Positions 35,506 through 47,500 of a DNA stretch of 64,000 nt are shown one piece after another (the stretch's first letter is position 1; each line of letters begins with the position of its first letter). Source of the DNA: Thuidium tamariscinum. Its lineage: Eukaryota > Streptophyta > Bryopsida > Hypnales > Thuidiaceae. Under the pieces are notes generated by a model, which was not told the origin of the DNA, did not search any database, and saw nothing but the letters and a program-made list of their open reading frames with translations. The DNA lies in the NCBI GenBank assembly GCA_947034885.2, contig OX344758.2:20859067-20923066 (forward strand). Reading direction: 5' to 3'. The translations under genes and the position numbers were made by a program.

Positions 35506-37865
35506 GGCTAACAATGAACTAGCCAATTGTTCTCTCCAATCATCCATACAAATCATGGAAGGCTATGGTCTTAAAAGACCCTAAAATTTGTCTAAATGAT
35601 CTTTCTCTCCTTTTCTTTTCTCTAAGAAAAATTAGATTTCCCCGAGGCCTCCCGATATAACAATTTAAATGATATGACTTTCCTGGTAATCAATTATTAT
35701 TGGGCCTCTTATTTTATTTTATTTTGTTGGATATTCTACTGTATCTTGCAGACTCTGAGATCTGACAAACAGTAATATGAGATTAGCATGCTGATATTCC
35801 CTGAGAGCCCAGAGTCTCAGACAGTCTGTTTTGGGTCTTCTCACACTTCTCAGTTGCTGCAGAGAGACTTGCAGCTCCAAACTCGAAAATCAAAAATCAG
35901 TCCAGGACTTTTGGGGGGGACGCCTAAGTAACCCCCTCTGAATGGGACAATGATCATCTGAGCTGACAGTTTAGAAACTTGGAATCTTCTCTTTGTTTCG
36001 GTTCATTAACTTAACTTACAGTAGTTCAAATTTTCAAATTTTCAAATTTATTATTGATTAAAGATCTTAGTTTCGGGTAGAGTGAGAAAAAAAAGAGGTT
36101 GTTAATGTTGGAAAGTCTCATTTTGGTCTACTAGGATGACTTCTATGGTGGGGTTTTTTTCCCTCATTCTATATTCCGTACAATTGTTAGGACTTGAAGG
36201 TCAAGTTGGGTTCCCATTTTGGCCTCAAAGTCCCATTTCTTTCACACCAAAACTTTCCCAAAATTCTGCCATATAGAGGTTTGAGAGTGATGTGGAACTT
36301 GGGTCATGCTGTAAAACCCCAAGTCCCAATTTTCAGCTCTCCATCATTCAGATTTTGCGAATTCAGTTGGACTTCGGACTTCGGATGTAGTGTGATACAG
36401 CCCATAGTTGGGTTTGGAAGAAGTCATGTAAGAGCTTCCCCATGCCTACACTTCAAAGCAACACTTTAAACATTTTGAACCATTGATCTTCTTTGTTAGA
36501 GGAAGATCAGTGGTCCAAGGTTGTCACATTGGACAAGAAATGAATAGTAATTTGTCCAATGTGACAACTGAGCAGTGGTCTTAAATGTTTATAGTGTGCT
36601 ATTTGAAGAGCAGGCATGGAGATGCTCCAAGCTTATTCCTAACCTTGACTCGATTGTGTCAGTTGAAAGTAGAGCCAGAAATCCACTGCAACCCCATCAT
36701 AAGTTAGTCATAGTATAAGGCTGGGGGTTTAGTTCGAGAGACAAGTTTTATACTTGAATCTTGCAATAAACTGATCCTCATTTGTGCCAAAGAAAATAAA
36801 GAACTAAGAAATATAAACTCTGGTTTCAAAAAAATAAATAATAATAATAATGGTGAGACCTGCCTCCGGCCTGCATCTCCTGCATGGGCTTCATTCCGTG
36901 TATAATTTATCCTTCTTGAGTGTCTATTGATCAGGCGTCCACTTTTTTGCAGGGATTCAAGTATGCAAAACATGGCAGGACTTCGTGCATTGAATTGAAG
37001 GGGGATCGCTCAATCAGTTCACGATCGATGCAGCAGGTACTCGAGTCCGCTTCGCTAGCCCTTGAGGTTCTCGCGCGGGGCCTAGCCTGCAACAATTAAA
37101 CTGCGCTAGTATGAGATCTACGAATACTTTACTGCCTTAACTTGGTCACACAAATTAAGCTGTTTTCCCAAATTAAATCACGCATTCACGAGACCCATCG
37201 ATCGATCCAAGTTCAATTGCGCGCACGCGCGCGTTTAATTGAAAGAGTAAGGCATAATCAGCTGGAGAAACACTGATCGACCTCATTCCTCCAGGCCGAT
37301 CTTCAGGATTAGGTGAGAATATGTGAAGGTCTGGACAGCATGATCAACCCGGGAGTGGATCCAATTAAGTGAAGCTCTTTGCAATTGTTGTGCGGGAGGA
37401 AGCGAACGTACGTAACTGAAGTTGTGAGTGTGTGTCTGAGTTGAGCATTTTCGATCATATTCAATTCGAACTCAATGTCGAAGCTGCGGCTGGTCCGGCC
37501 AATGCGGCTTGTGATCCATGATGCTTGAGAACTTTTGTAGCTTCTAAGTTAAGGAGTCTGGAACTGAGAAGTTAGTGGAGCAAAGCATTTCACCTGGTTT
37601 CAAAAAGCATATCAAGCTAGTGATATAAGTCAAGACTGAAGGCTTTCTACATCACGTGTGGCCCTATAGAATTGTGCTAAGCTTAATTGGGGATTTACCT
37701 CATCTGACTTCCACAAAGTTTGTCAAGATGGAATAGGTAGGGTGCAACAAAGGTGGTGTTTAGTAATCACTTTAAATCCAATTGAGATTGTTAATTAAGC
37801 AAACGTAACCTTTAAAGGATAACTTGCTAAATTTGGCATGTATATGTGGATAGAGATTTCCATAT
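35506..37865. other. intergenic DNA with GC-rich patch, no supported gene
   Basis: A GC-richer patch lies at about 36850-37540, with CGATCGAT and GCGCGCACGCGCGCG-like sequence. No frame looks like a protein. Nothing else was recognised. Confidence 0.5.
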
Positions 37866-38205
37866 ATTAGAGAAAATTTGGACTCTCAAGAGGGCTACCA
37901 AGGTTTGATGAGCCACTCTATATGGAGAGTCCTCCAAAGCTAGAGAAAGGGCGGATGCTCTGACAAAGATGCGTTTCACCTTGTCTGAATATTGTGAGCA
38001 TCTGTGAGTTTTTCTCTTTGTTTTATTCCTGATCTATTAGAGGAAGGTACTTGTTGCCCCTTCCTCCATTCAAAGCTTTGACGATTGTGAAATTGCAGGG
38101 AGCGAGAATAGGGGAAAAATCATTGTCAAGTAAAAATAAATGTTATCTAATAGTCCCTTTCGGCACTTCTTAGCAACCCTCTAGAGAGTCCAGATTTTCT
38201 CTAAT
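37866..38205. mobile_element. MITE, ATTAGAGAAAATC family, copy 2
   Basis: The 340-bp element starts ATTAGAGAAAATTTGGACTC and ends with the complement of ATTAGAGAAAATCTGGACTC. Terminal similarity is about 35 bp, through AGAGGG(C/T)T. It shares these ends with 34823-35084. It is non-coding. Confidence 0.65.
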
Positions 38206-38274
38206 GATTTAGGGCCCAAATTTAAACAAAAGGTAGGAATGAAGAATATCTTTTATGAGCAGTAAAAATCAAGA

Positions 38275-39320
38275 TGTTCGAAAATATGAGTCAAAAGTTA
38301 TGACCTAATATGTTACTTTTTTGTAATGTGCAATTTAGGTAGACTAGAAAAATCACTTTTTTCAAAAATAAAAATTTGAAGTTGAATTTTTTTTCATTTA
38401 TGTATGCGTAGAAAGCTTTTATTCATTCTATTTTGATCAATGTGGCAAAAGTTATGACAAGTTTTGGTTTTGGGGCAATTCACTAGAAGAAAATTGGCCC
38501 AACATTGTGTTTTTTTCAATATAACCGTGTGAAGTGGGTTATGTTGAAATTTGCGATGTAAACACAGTAAAACGCAAAAAAATGCAAATTCTGCATTTTT
38601 CTGCATTTTCACTACATTTACAACACAGTTTTCAATATAACCCACTTGACACAGTTATGTTGAAAAAAAATGCAATTTTGGCCAATTTCCTTCTAGTGGT
38701 TATAGATCTCTACCCTAAAATAAATAAATAAATTCTTTAAAAAAAAATTTACACTTGGCAAAAGAATTTTCTCTTCAGTAAACTTTGAAGTCATTTATTT
38801 TACTCAATTTTCAATATTTTTTGAAATTTTAAAAAAAAAATCAAAGAATGTAGATTTATAATATTTCAAAGATTTGGATTGTTATTTTTTAATTTCCAAA
38901 AATAAATTATTTACAATTTTGTATTTTGAATCATTTGCTATTTCTTTCTACTTACTATTTTTTCCTAAATATTACACAATTCCAAATAATTTGAAATTTT
39001 TTAGGCAATTACTCTACTTGGCCTCTATAATGAATCCAAAGAAGCGCCACTATTTTGAACCATTTCTCATTTGACTTTCATCCTCTAAACTATAGTTGCC
39101 GTATTTTCTATAGGATGAAAAAAATGATTTCTAAGCATTTAAAAACTATCATCTTACTATCTATATGGCGGAACTTTAAAATTCTATATGTTTGAACTTT
39201 GAAACTCTACATTTCTACATCTTTTAAAACTAGTTTACTATAAGATCATGTGATAACAAATCTCAAAAAATGTTCTTTTAAAAAAATTGGTACCATTACT
39301 AGAAATAGTAGTTTTTGACC
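38275..39320 (+). repeat. repeat block Q, copy B
   Basis: The counterpart of 21650-22640, interrupted by the CACTA-type MITE at 38481-38698. Around 39150 it retains the empty target of the MITE found in copy A. Confidence 0.7.
38481..38698. mobile_element. CACTA-type MITE
   Basis: The 218-bp element begins CACTAGAAGAAAATTGGCC and ends with the complement of CACTAGAAGGAAATTGGCC. Inverted similarity continues through AATATAACC and AGTGGGTTAT. The flanks are ATT and GTT, a 3-bp duplication with one mismatch. Both strands carry open frames only because the element is a palindrome. The matching site in block Q copy A (about 21855-21870) lacks it. Confidence 0.8.
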
Positions 39321-39659
39321 TTTTTTGGAGAGTAAATGTAGTCATGGAACTAAAAGGCTTAAAGTCCAAGGTGTCTAATAAATTCTAATGCTTTTGGTAA
39401 TTGGCTTCAAATCTAAAGCCACTTAATTTTGTGTGTTTGAAAATGAAAAAAAAAGTTTTGTATACAAATAGGGTAGTAGTAGGTAAAACAATCCATCTGT
39501 GATATGCAAATTAGGATTAATAAGGACTCAACTACTCTATTTAAGTCAAAAAATTGAAATCGAACTCACAATAGAGTTTCAAACCTTATTTCTATATAAC
39601 AAAATGTTTTTAAAAAAGAAATTGATCTTAAAAAATTGAAAAATCTAGCTAAGTTATTT

Positions 39660-40110
39660 TCAATTATGATTTTGAGGTTTAGAATTTCCAATGAAAAGTT
39701 ATGGACAAAATTCAAAGGAGGGGGGTGATAAATGTCTAAAAAATTGTCCCTTCCAACCATTCTCTTAATTTGTCTAACTTTAGTTGGAGTCTCAAAACCT
39801 CATTTGGATTTTTGGATATATAACTTATCTTTTTTCTACAACTATTTCTAGTTCAAACTTTTTTGAAAAAATATATTTTACTATACTTAAATGAGGTCTA
39901 AAATTCTATTTTGAATAGAATCCCTATGTTTTGACAATGAGCATTTAGGCTCCCATCTTCAAATTATCCCATACCTTTTAAGGATTTATGATGAACCATT
40001 GACTTCATTATAAACAACCTCTTCACTTTTTATTCTCATTATATGTCAATGAAATAAGTCTTTGACATTCCCATGAAAAGAAATCTTAATGGTGGTCGGT
40101 AATTAGTCTA
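39660..40110 (+). repeat. repeat block V, copy B
   Basis: The counterpart of 25840-26400 in direct orientation, sharing AAAAGTTATGGACAAAATTC and CATCTTCAAATTATCCCATA. Confidence 0.65.
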
Positions 40111-42661
40111 TTTTGGACTTTTTTTTTGACAGCTTGGTTTGAGTGCAAGGTGCATGGGACTATAATGTGTTTAAAAATGAATGAACATCCAATACTTGAA
40201 TTTTGAGCCACTCCATGCATTGACAACCATTTGATAATCCAATGTTATATGAGCAACAATAAGGAAAAATATTAAAAGTGCAAGATAAAATGCTAGATTC
40301 TAGGTCCTTTGAGGGCTTTCTAGTAGCCCTTTTGAAGCTTGATATTTTCACTAATGGAAGTAGGGTAGGTCGAAAGAACACAAAGAATTTTATTAAAGAG
40401 AACTTAAATTGTAAAATGTATTTTGTTTCGAGGGGCAAAAGGACCCTATTCAATTTTAAAGACAAAGGAAATTTGCATATTCAATTGGATCAAAATGAGA
40501 ATCAATAGCTTTTCCTAGCATTGAATATAGCATTGGATATGGTACTCTAGAATAGAAGTTTTGTTGTGAAAATATTGATAAGATGGATGGCATGAAAATT
40601 ACTTTGTTATATGGATTCATGGATATTTTACATATATGTCCATTTTGTAAACAATTAGGGATGATTTGGAACATGTCTAAAATATGAAAAATTATATAAC
40701 TATTTTTGAAGTTTTGTAAAAATTTAATTGTTGCAAAATTATTCTTGAGAAAATTTAGAAAAAAGATCACATTTATGCATAAATAGAAAAAATCAATCCA
40801 TTTGAAGATTAGCATTGGAAAATAACATATTGAAAGTCAAAAAGTTAGATCAAGTTAGCAAATTGTTCAAATGCCAAAATTAAACTATTTAAACTATTAG
40901 GTGTTAAATTTGACTTGAACTATGATAAAGAATGAATCTTTGTAATGAGACAAGGACCAATGTATCTACATGTAAAACAAACAATTTTTTTTTCAAAATC
41001 AACAATGTTGAATACATGTTATAGGAAAAATATCATGTTATAATGTTAACAAATAATAGCATAAGTAAATGCAATTGGTTTGAGAATTTTTACAGTTTGA
41101 ATGAATGCACTTGACAAATTTTCAAAGTTGAAGTCATTTAAAAGTGACACTAAATTACTTGAATCAAACATCTTTGAAGTACAAAATGTTTAATCTTCTT
41201 TCACTAGTTCCTTTTAAGAGCTAGTGTTGACTTTGAGCATATACTTTGTCATATTTGGATCAATGATTGGGTACAAATGTAGAAAACAATTGTTGTTGTA
41301 AAAGGGTGAATATACTATACAAGCAAATGATTCCAATCCTCATAGACATTATACAAATGTCATAATTTATCCTTGTAAATAGAATCTTGTGCAATTTTAT
41401 GGTTTAGATGTTCACTCTGTAGATGTAATCTTTGATTAAGAAAAAATGGCATCAAGTCTCTACATGATTGATTTCACATGCTCTAAATTTTCTTTAAAAA
41501 ATCATAGAATTGTAAACATAATAAATAAGTGTACAATTTCTATTTCATTATCATTTCTTTTCTTGGTATAATTAAATGTTGTCATGTCAAACAAAAAATA
41601 AACATACTCTAGATAGGGTCATCTTTCATTCTCCAATTCTTCTCACAATTACATTAGGACTTATGAATATGTCATGTAAAAATATACTAATTTCAACATT
41701 CAATGTTTTTTTAGAATCAAGCTTCTCTATGACATTGAATACAGAACAAATCAATTATTTCTATTTATAAGCTAACCTCAAGTTCTTTATAGATTTTCAC
41801 CCCTTTTCATTACCATTGAAACTAGTTTTGGTGCAATATGGCTTGAAAGGTTAACATACAAATGAATGAAGATTGTGTCAAAGATACTTCTATCATTATC
41901 ATATAGGGATGAATTCTCTAATAGTAGTTTTATGTTTATAGTTTTGGGATTCTATATTAATAAACAATAAATTTTTGAAGAGATAAAATGAAATGAAATC
42001 TAAAGATACCTTAGGTTTCTATGAATAAAGACATTTTTGACAAAAATCTCTAGAAGTCAATTTTAGAAAAAAATTTGAAAAAGTTGTAGTTACCATACTT
42101 ATTATACAAAATGATTTTAGGATAATTTTTTACAAAATTATCAATTTTTAAGAACCCCACTTTACAAATATCTTAGGTAGGAACACCTAATATCTTTGCC
42201 TTTCATTTCTTGTCCCTAATGACAAAGATTGAAAGGAACTTCAAGATTAAGAAAATCCCATTATGTCCTCCAAATTCTACCTTAAGTTTTCAAGAGCAAC
42301 CAATTAGAGTTAATGAGTTCTTGCCGCAACCAAATGGAGTTGAGGATGTTCTTTTAAGGGAATTCTAGTGACATGTGTAGGCATTCCATGCCTTCAACTT
42401 TAATGATTTTTAGAATACTAATTAAAAATCAATAAGTCATGAATCTATTTAGGTAGGATTCCTTTCGAAGTTGCTACTACCATCTAATCTTCTCATTTGT
42501 ACTCTGAGATCACAAAAAGCAATGGCACTTTTTAGTTGCTCCTCATTCCACATAACTTAAGAAAAAGAAATTGATGCATCTATAAAACACTTCAAACAAT
42601 TCAATGTGTAAAAGCATACATAAATGAATGATTCCATCCAACGCTTAGTATATGAGCAGTG
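40111..42661. other. AT-rich intergenic DNA, no gene seen
   Basis: Open frames up to 119 codons exist on the reverse strand near 40456-40815, but composition is Phe/Ile/Asn-heavy as expected from AT-rich non-coding DNA. Confidence 0.55.
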
Positions 42662-42793
42662 ACAGAAGAGGTTCAAGGTTTTTAGCCAAATGTTCATTTT
42701 TGAAAGATTTTAAAAAATTTATACAAAGGGCATGAAAAAATTAAGTAGAAAATGAGCGAAATTTTGCCAGTTTCGGGATCACTGTACACGAGT
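42662..42793 (-). repeat. boundary block, copy 2 (inverted copy of 2565-2695)
   Basis: This is the reverse complement of the block upstream of the MICU-like gene. It directly precedes the GC-rich upstream region of the TRM-like gene. Confidence 0.6.
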
Positions 42794-44588
42794 AGCCATG
42801 CCGCTTCCAATTGATGGCGACTGGGATTCTAACATCCTGCCCCCACTTCCCCCCTCCCAAAAAAAAATTCGCTGCTGTTAAGTCGCAACGGCCGCGCAGA
42901 ACGCGCCCGCCGCGACTCCCACCCCCGCGTCAGACTCGCGCCCGCGACGACGACGACGGCACCCTCGCTCTACAGTGAGCGTCCCGCTCTCACAGGCGAG
43001 TCCTAGACTCCTAGCCTGCTTTGGCTGCTGCATGCCCACTAAACTTAGTCATCCATCCCCTCGTCAGAAAATAGCCCGTCAAGGCGTCAAGTGACTCAAG
43101 TCCCCAGCGCCCCGAACTTCTCGCCGCCGCCGAGCCTCGTTGATCACCATTTGTTCGTCACGCAGCACTCTTCAGAGCTTTTCCATATCACCATCCTTGT
43201 CGCTCGCTCTGTTCCTTGCCACATTTTGGTTCAACGTGCTGCCTGGCTTGGTGCGAGAAACCGGGGTGTGGCGCGCTAGCACCGCTCACTCTCTCTCTCT
43301 CTCCCTCCACCCGCAATGTCACGCATTTCCTCGACTATTCTCGTCTCTCTCTGTGCTCGGCTTGGCCCTCTAGCTTTCGAACGTGTCGTTTCTTCTCCAA
43401 TGCCTCGAGGGGCATCAGCATTGTTAGTAGCTTATGAGATGTGTAGGTGAGGTACTTCGGTATGCTGGGTCTCGACGATGCTGGTGGTGGGTGCGTGGAG
43501 CTTGGTATTATTGGCTGCTGCTGCATCATCAGGTAACGGTTCTAGTGTAGCGTAGGTGTGTTGTTGGTTGGTAGGCTTTTGTGCTGGATCCAGTGCCAAT
43601 TGATTCCCAGGATCTTGTTTTTCGGAAGCGGCAGTGTCGTGGGTTTAGCGTGCGAGGGGTTGGTGGCGTAATGGAACAAGGACTCGGGGTAGTAGTAGTA
43701 ATCTTGCGACTTAAGCAGGAGGCTTTGCTTTTTTTCGCTTTCGTAGATCGGGTTGGAATGTAAGCGCAGTTCTTTTGCGAATGAGCGTGTGCGCCGGCGG
43801 GAAGTTCAAATCGCGGGGTGGGTGGGACCGGAGGGGTGTTCAAATCGGCTTATGAATGGATCCGTGTCTTCGGTGGTGGGGTGTTTGAATTGGGATACCA
43901 TGTATATTGCATTGGAACTGGCTATGACGGCTGAGGTACAGGAGAGTTGATCCGCATGTTTATTCCCCCCCCCCTCAAAGGATTTACAATGGGATGAAGC
44001 TCGATTCAATAAGGGTTTTACGAAGTTAGTTGCCGACCTCTGTGGATGTTTTGGGTTCCAGCGAGTGGAGTGGAGAGTTTCTCCAGATTTCGGACAATGC
44101 AGTGCTCTATACCGCACAAAATTCTACGACCGACGTCGCAGATGATATGTCCAGTATCGTAATATAGGACACCTTGGTTGGTCGTAATAATTCTTTAACT
44201 CTTTGTCTCGTTAGTTGAAGTTGAATAGCGCATTTGGTGCCACAGTTTGGTTGCCATCAAACCTGTCCTTGGGTTTCCGTTCGAGGCCATTTTGGGAACG
44301 GGTTTCGTGGCATTTGGGGTTTCTGAGTGCACAAGTAAGAGCTTATATGGCGGCTTCAAAAAGGAGGAATTCGTTGTTTCGGATATTGAATAGAGCTTTG
44401 ATAAAATCCTTGCAGGTGAGGTATTTGGAACGCGACCTTGGGGTTTTGATTACATTCGTCAACAATGTGGTGCTGGGGCGGTGGGACGGCCGTGAGGCAA
44501 TCCTACTCTGATGAGATTTCTTAGTTGGAGAGCGGATGATACGTTACTGGACTGAAGCTGTGTCGCCGCGAACTAGAAGGGAGGCCCC
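42794..44588 (+). promoter_or_regulatory. GC-rich promoter and probable long 5' leader of the TRM-like gene
   Basis: GC rises sharply at about 42840. Features seen: a CGACGACGACGACGG run near 42946, dense CG dinucleotides up to about 43400, and a CT-repeat tract at about 43288-43310 of the kind common near plant transcription starts. Possible GT donors such as CAGGTGAGG at 44414 hint at a spliced leader. Open frames here are short, and an in-frame TAG at 44574-44576 precedes the chosen start codon. No TATA box was recognised. Confidence 0.55.
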
Positions 44589-47500
44589 ATGACAGGGATT
44601 TTTCAGATTTTCGACCGTTACAAGGCGAAGGCTCTCGTCAAAAATGAACGCAGGAAGATCAATTCGGGTGCGGTTTTCTTTTGTGGCATTGGGACTCTTG
44701 TGTCTTCGAGAGTATGCTTAAGCGTTTTCCTACTGAAGCTGCACTGTAGTGCTTTTTCGATTACAAACTCCTCACTGGATACTTTTGTTCGGACATGATT
44801 GCTCTTTCTTGGTTTGAAATTTTGCTCCTTCAGACGAACTCATTTTCTTGTAATCTTGAACTGCAGGAGAGCCTGAGATCAAAACAATTCCGTTTGACTA
44901 TGTGGTATGATCTCTTTCATGCTTTTCACCATCGAGATATATTTCACCTCTCAAGGACCGTCTTGATATTTTAGCTATTTAGAGTCGGTCCTATGGGGAT
45001 TCCCTAAATTTTCTGTGGCCGACACATGCAACGGTCTTCACTGATCCTGGTGATACATAATTCGGTCCCATGATAATTGTATTTCTGACGAAATGATCCA
45101 TCGAATGGTTCATTCTCTAATCATGAAATTTCAGTCCTTTTGGGGTTGCCTTGACCTTCAGTAGAGCACGTTTTCAAGACTCTAATTCCGAACTTCTCTT
45201 ATCCTCAGGTCACTCTTTCTTTGAGAAGTGATTGAGTTAGTGTTTGTGAGAAGCGCTTGGCAATAGTATAGAAAGCTCTTGATGGAATGCTGAAGACCAT
45301 AGAACTATTTTCCCGCAAACTAATTTGTGTATCGAATTTTTCTGATATGTTTCTTGTCGTGCAGGCCGATCACGATGGCAGAAAACGGATTCCCGACTCC
45401 TCCGATCGTCGAAGTTCTGAAGCTTCCCGAGACTCTCGCAGGTCCTCCTCTGCCGACGTCAGTGACGTCATGGTGAAGACCTTGACACCGTTTCTTAAAG
45501 AGTCTCCAATAGTACAGAATCCCCATTCGTCAGGTCGACCCTCCGTGGACTCCCCAAAGCTCAGCCTCTCTCTTTATAAATCCTCCTTCGCTCTTGAAAC
45601 TCCGAATGAGTTCAGGGACCCCTTCCAAAATCCCGAGATATATTCGTCCGACGCAGCGACACCAAAGCCCACTGGCCTATCCAGAAGCTCGGTGGATACC
45701 AACAGAAGTAATAGGGATGGTCGCAGACTTCCTCCTCGAAGTGCATCCAAATCCAAAGAGAGGTCCATGATAACGCTACTGGATTATTTGAAGGATGTGC
45801 CGGATGATGCAAGGGAGATTTCTCGAGCCATATTGCAGATAAGGGAGTCAGCTAGCAAGTCACCGTATAGGGAGGCTCGCCGACATCCACCTTCCGTCTT
45901 GAGAAAGGAATTCCATTCCTCAGCTGATGAACAAGATTCCAAATACGGTCGCTCTTCTGGTGATGAGAGGGAGGGTCATCGACACCCCACCGCAAGGGAG
46001 ACTCGTCGATATTCCTCAGCTACTGAGCAGCACGTCTTTGACTACGAACTTGATCATCACAGACCTCAGTTTCCCGTAGAGGGGAAGGATTTTTTGCAAG
46101 GTCACAGGAGCCAACAGTCTTCGAGCCACCATCATGTGAAGGAAATGGCCAGGTACATGTCTTCTGGCGATGAAATGGACCGGAGGTCCAACATGTCATC
46201 TGGGGATGACAGGGGAGCTTACAGACTTCACCGACCTCATGATCAGGAAAGCAGCAGAAGCCACTGGCCCGTGGATAGAGACGGTCACAGGCATCATTCT
46301 GCAGGCGATTCTTTCAAGGAGGATTCGTCTGGAGATGAGAGAGTACAGAGACCTTACCCGAGACGTCATCAGCATCAGGGTCATCAAAAGTACCACGCAT
46401 CAAAAGAAGGAAGAAGACGTGTGGCTTACGATGCTTTGGGAAGAGAATTGCTTTCTTCTGGAGATGAAATGCCGGGCCACAGGCACATGCCTCGTCGCCA
46501 TTCTTCTATGCACTATGCAGGTTACAGACACGGTGCTGAAGCCAATGTACACCAGAGATACCAAACGGCCAGTGAAGAATACAGGCATCAAACATCTTCG
46601 GCTTCCAAGGCTTCCAGACCTTCCACTAGTGGATTCGAAGGTCGGCGTTATCAGTCTTCTGGCGATGAAAGGGGCGGCCACAGGAGAGTGGATGGTCGTA
46701 GGAGACACGATCCACCTCTTGAAAATAATTGGAGGAATGAGTCTTCTGATGAAGACAGGGAGGTGTTCTCGCAGCAGCAGCAGCAGCAGCACCGCCGCTC
46801 CAGTAATGATCCCAGGCGCTCGTCATCAGCAACAGATGCACAGCGAAGGTACTCAGTGAGCAATGACGAGGGTCGAAGGTATGGTTCTTCCCATGACGAC
46901 AGACAGAGAGACAGGAGCCGTTCGTCCGTTCGAAACGGTTCCAAATATGAGCCAGTTGTTGAAACGAGGTGCGATTCTCAGAACTTCCACAGCCGCGGAG
47001 ATTGGGGCTTCGAGGAAGCTAACGTACCTGGTGCTTTAAAGGAGAGTCACAGGAGAAACTTGTCCGTGGATTCTAGAGGAGAGCACAGACGACGAAGCTC
47101 AAACTCTTCTGTAACGTCTAATAAGGAGTCCTTGAAGCTCCATTCAAAACCGAAGCTGAAAGAAGGTGGATACAGCAGGGATCTGCCGCCCAGGTCATCG
47201 TCTGGCAACCGTAACAACACCGTGAGCCCAAGGAATGTGGTTGACATGCGAGACTTGGCCAGGTTGAATATGCAGGTCAGGGAGAGTTCTCAGACCCCTG
47301 CTCTCGGAGACGTTTTCCGTGCCGAAAAGTCTCCACTGGCTCCAGACTTGTGTGCTGAGAGTGTTCCAGGTTCTTACGATTTCAGGGAGATGATGAGAGC
47401 TGTTGACTTCAAGGATGCTCAATGGAATTCTGAGAGGGTGTCGGCACGGAACTCTTTTGATGGGAGAGACCCTCCGCGGACGTCGAACGTGTCGCGGGTT

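Noticed and set aside
38394-38731. Overlapping open frames on both strands with similar proteins
   Set aside because: They arise because the CACTA-type MITE at 38481-38698 is palindromic, so both strands read alike; not genes.
40456-40815. 119-codon reverse frame
   Set aside because: Phe/Ile/Asn-rich, as expected for AT-rich non-coding DNA.
43801-43830. GTTCAAATCGCGG as a tRNA T-arm
   Set aside because: No acceptor, D or anticodon arm pairs with it; no tRNA gene was found in the window.
43529-44117. Reverse frames of about 100 codons in the TRM leader region
   Set aside because: Pro/Thr/Ser-rich antisense to a GC-rich leader; no family resemblance.
45287-45364. Start of the TRM-like protein at 45287
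   Set aside because: This stretch ends in a pyrimidine-rich tract and GTGCAG, and an upstream pair of exons with the GIFQIFDR motif joins in phase at 45365.
46170-46859. 229-codon forward frame inside the TRM-like gene
   Set aside because: It is a different frame of exon 3, kept open by the repetitive Arg/Ser codons; the exon 3 frame has the family motifs.
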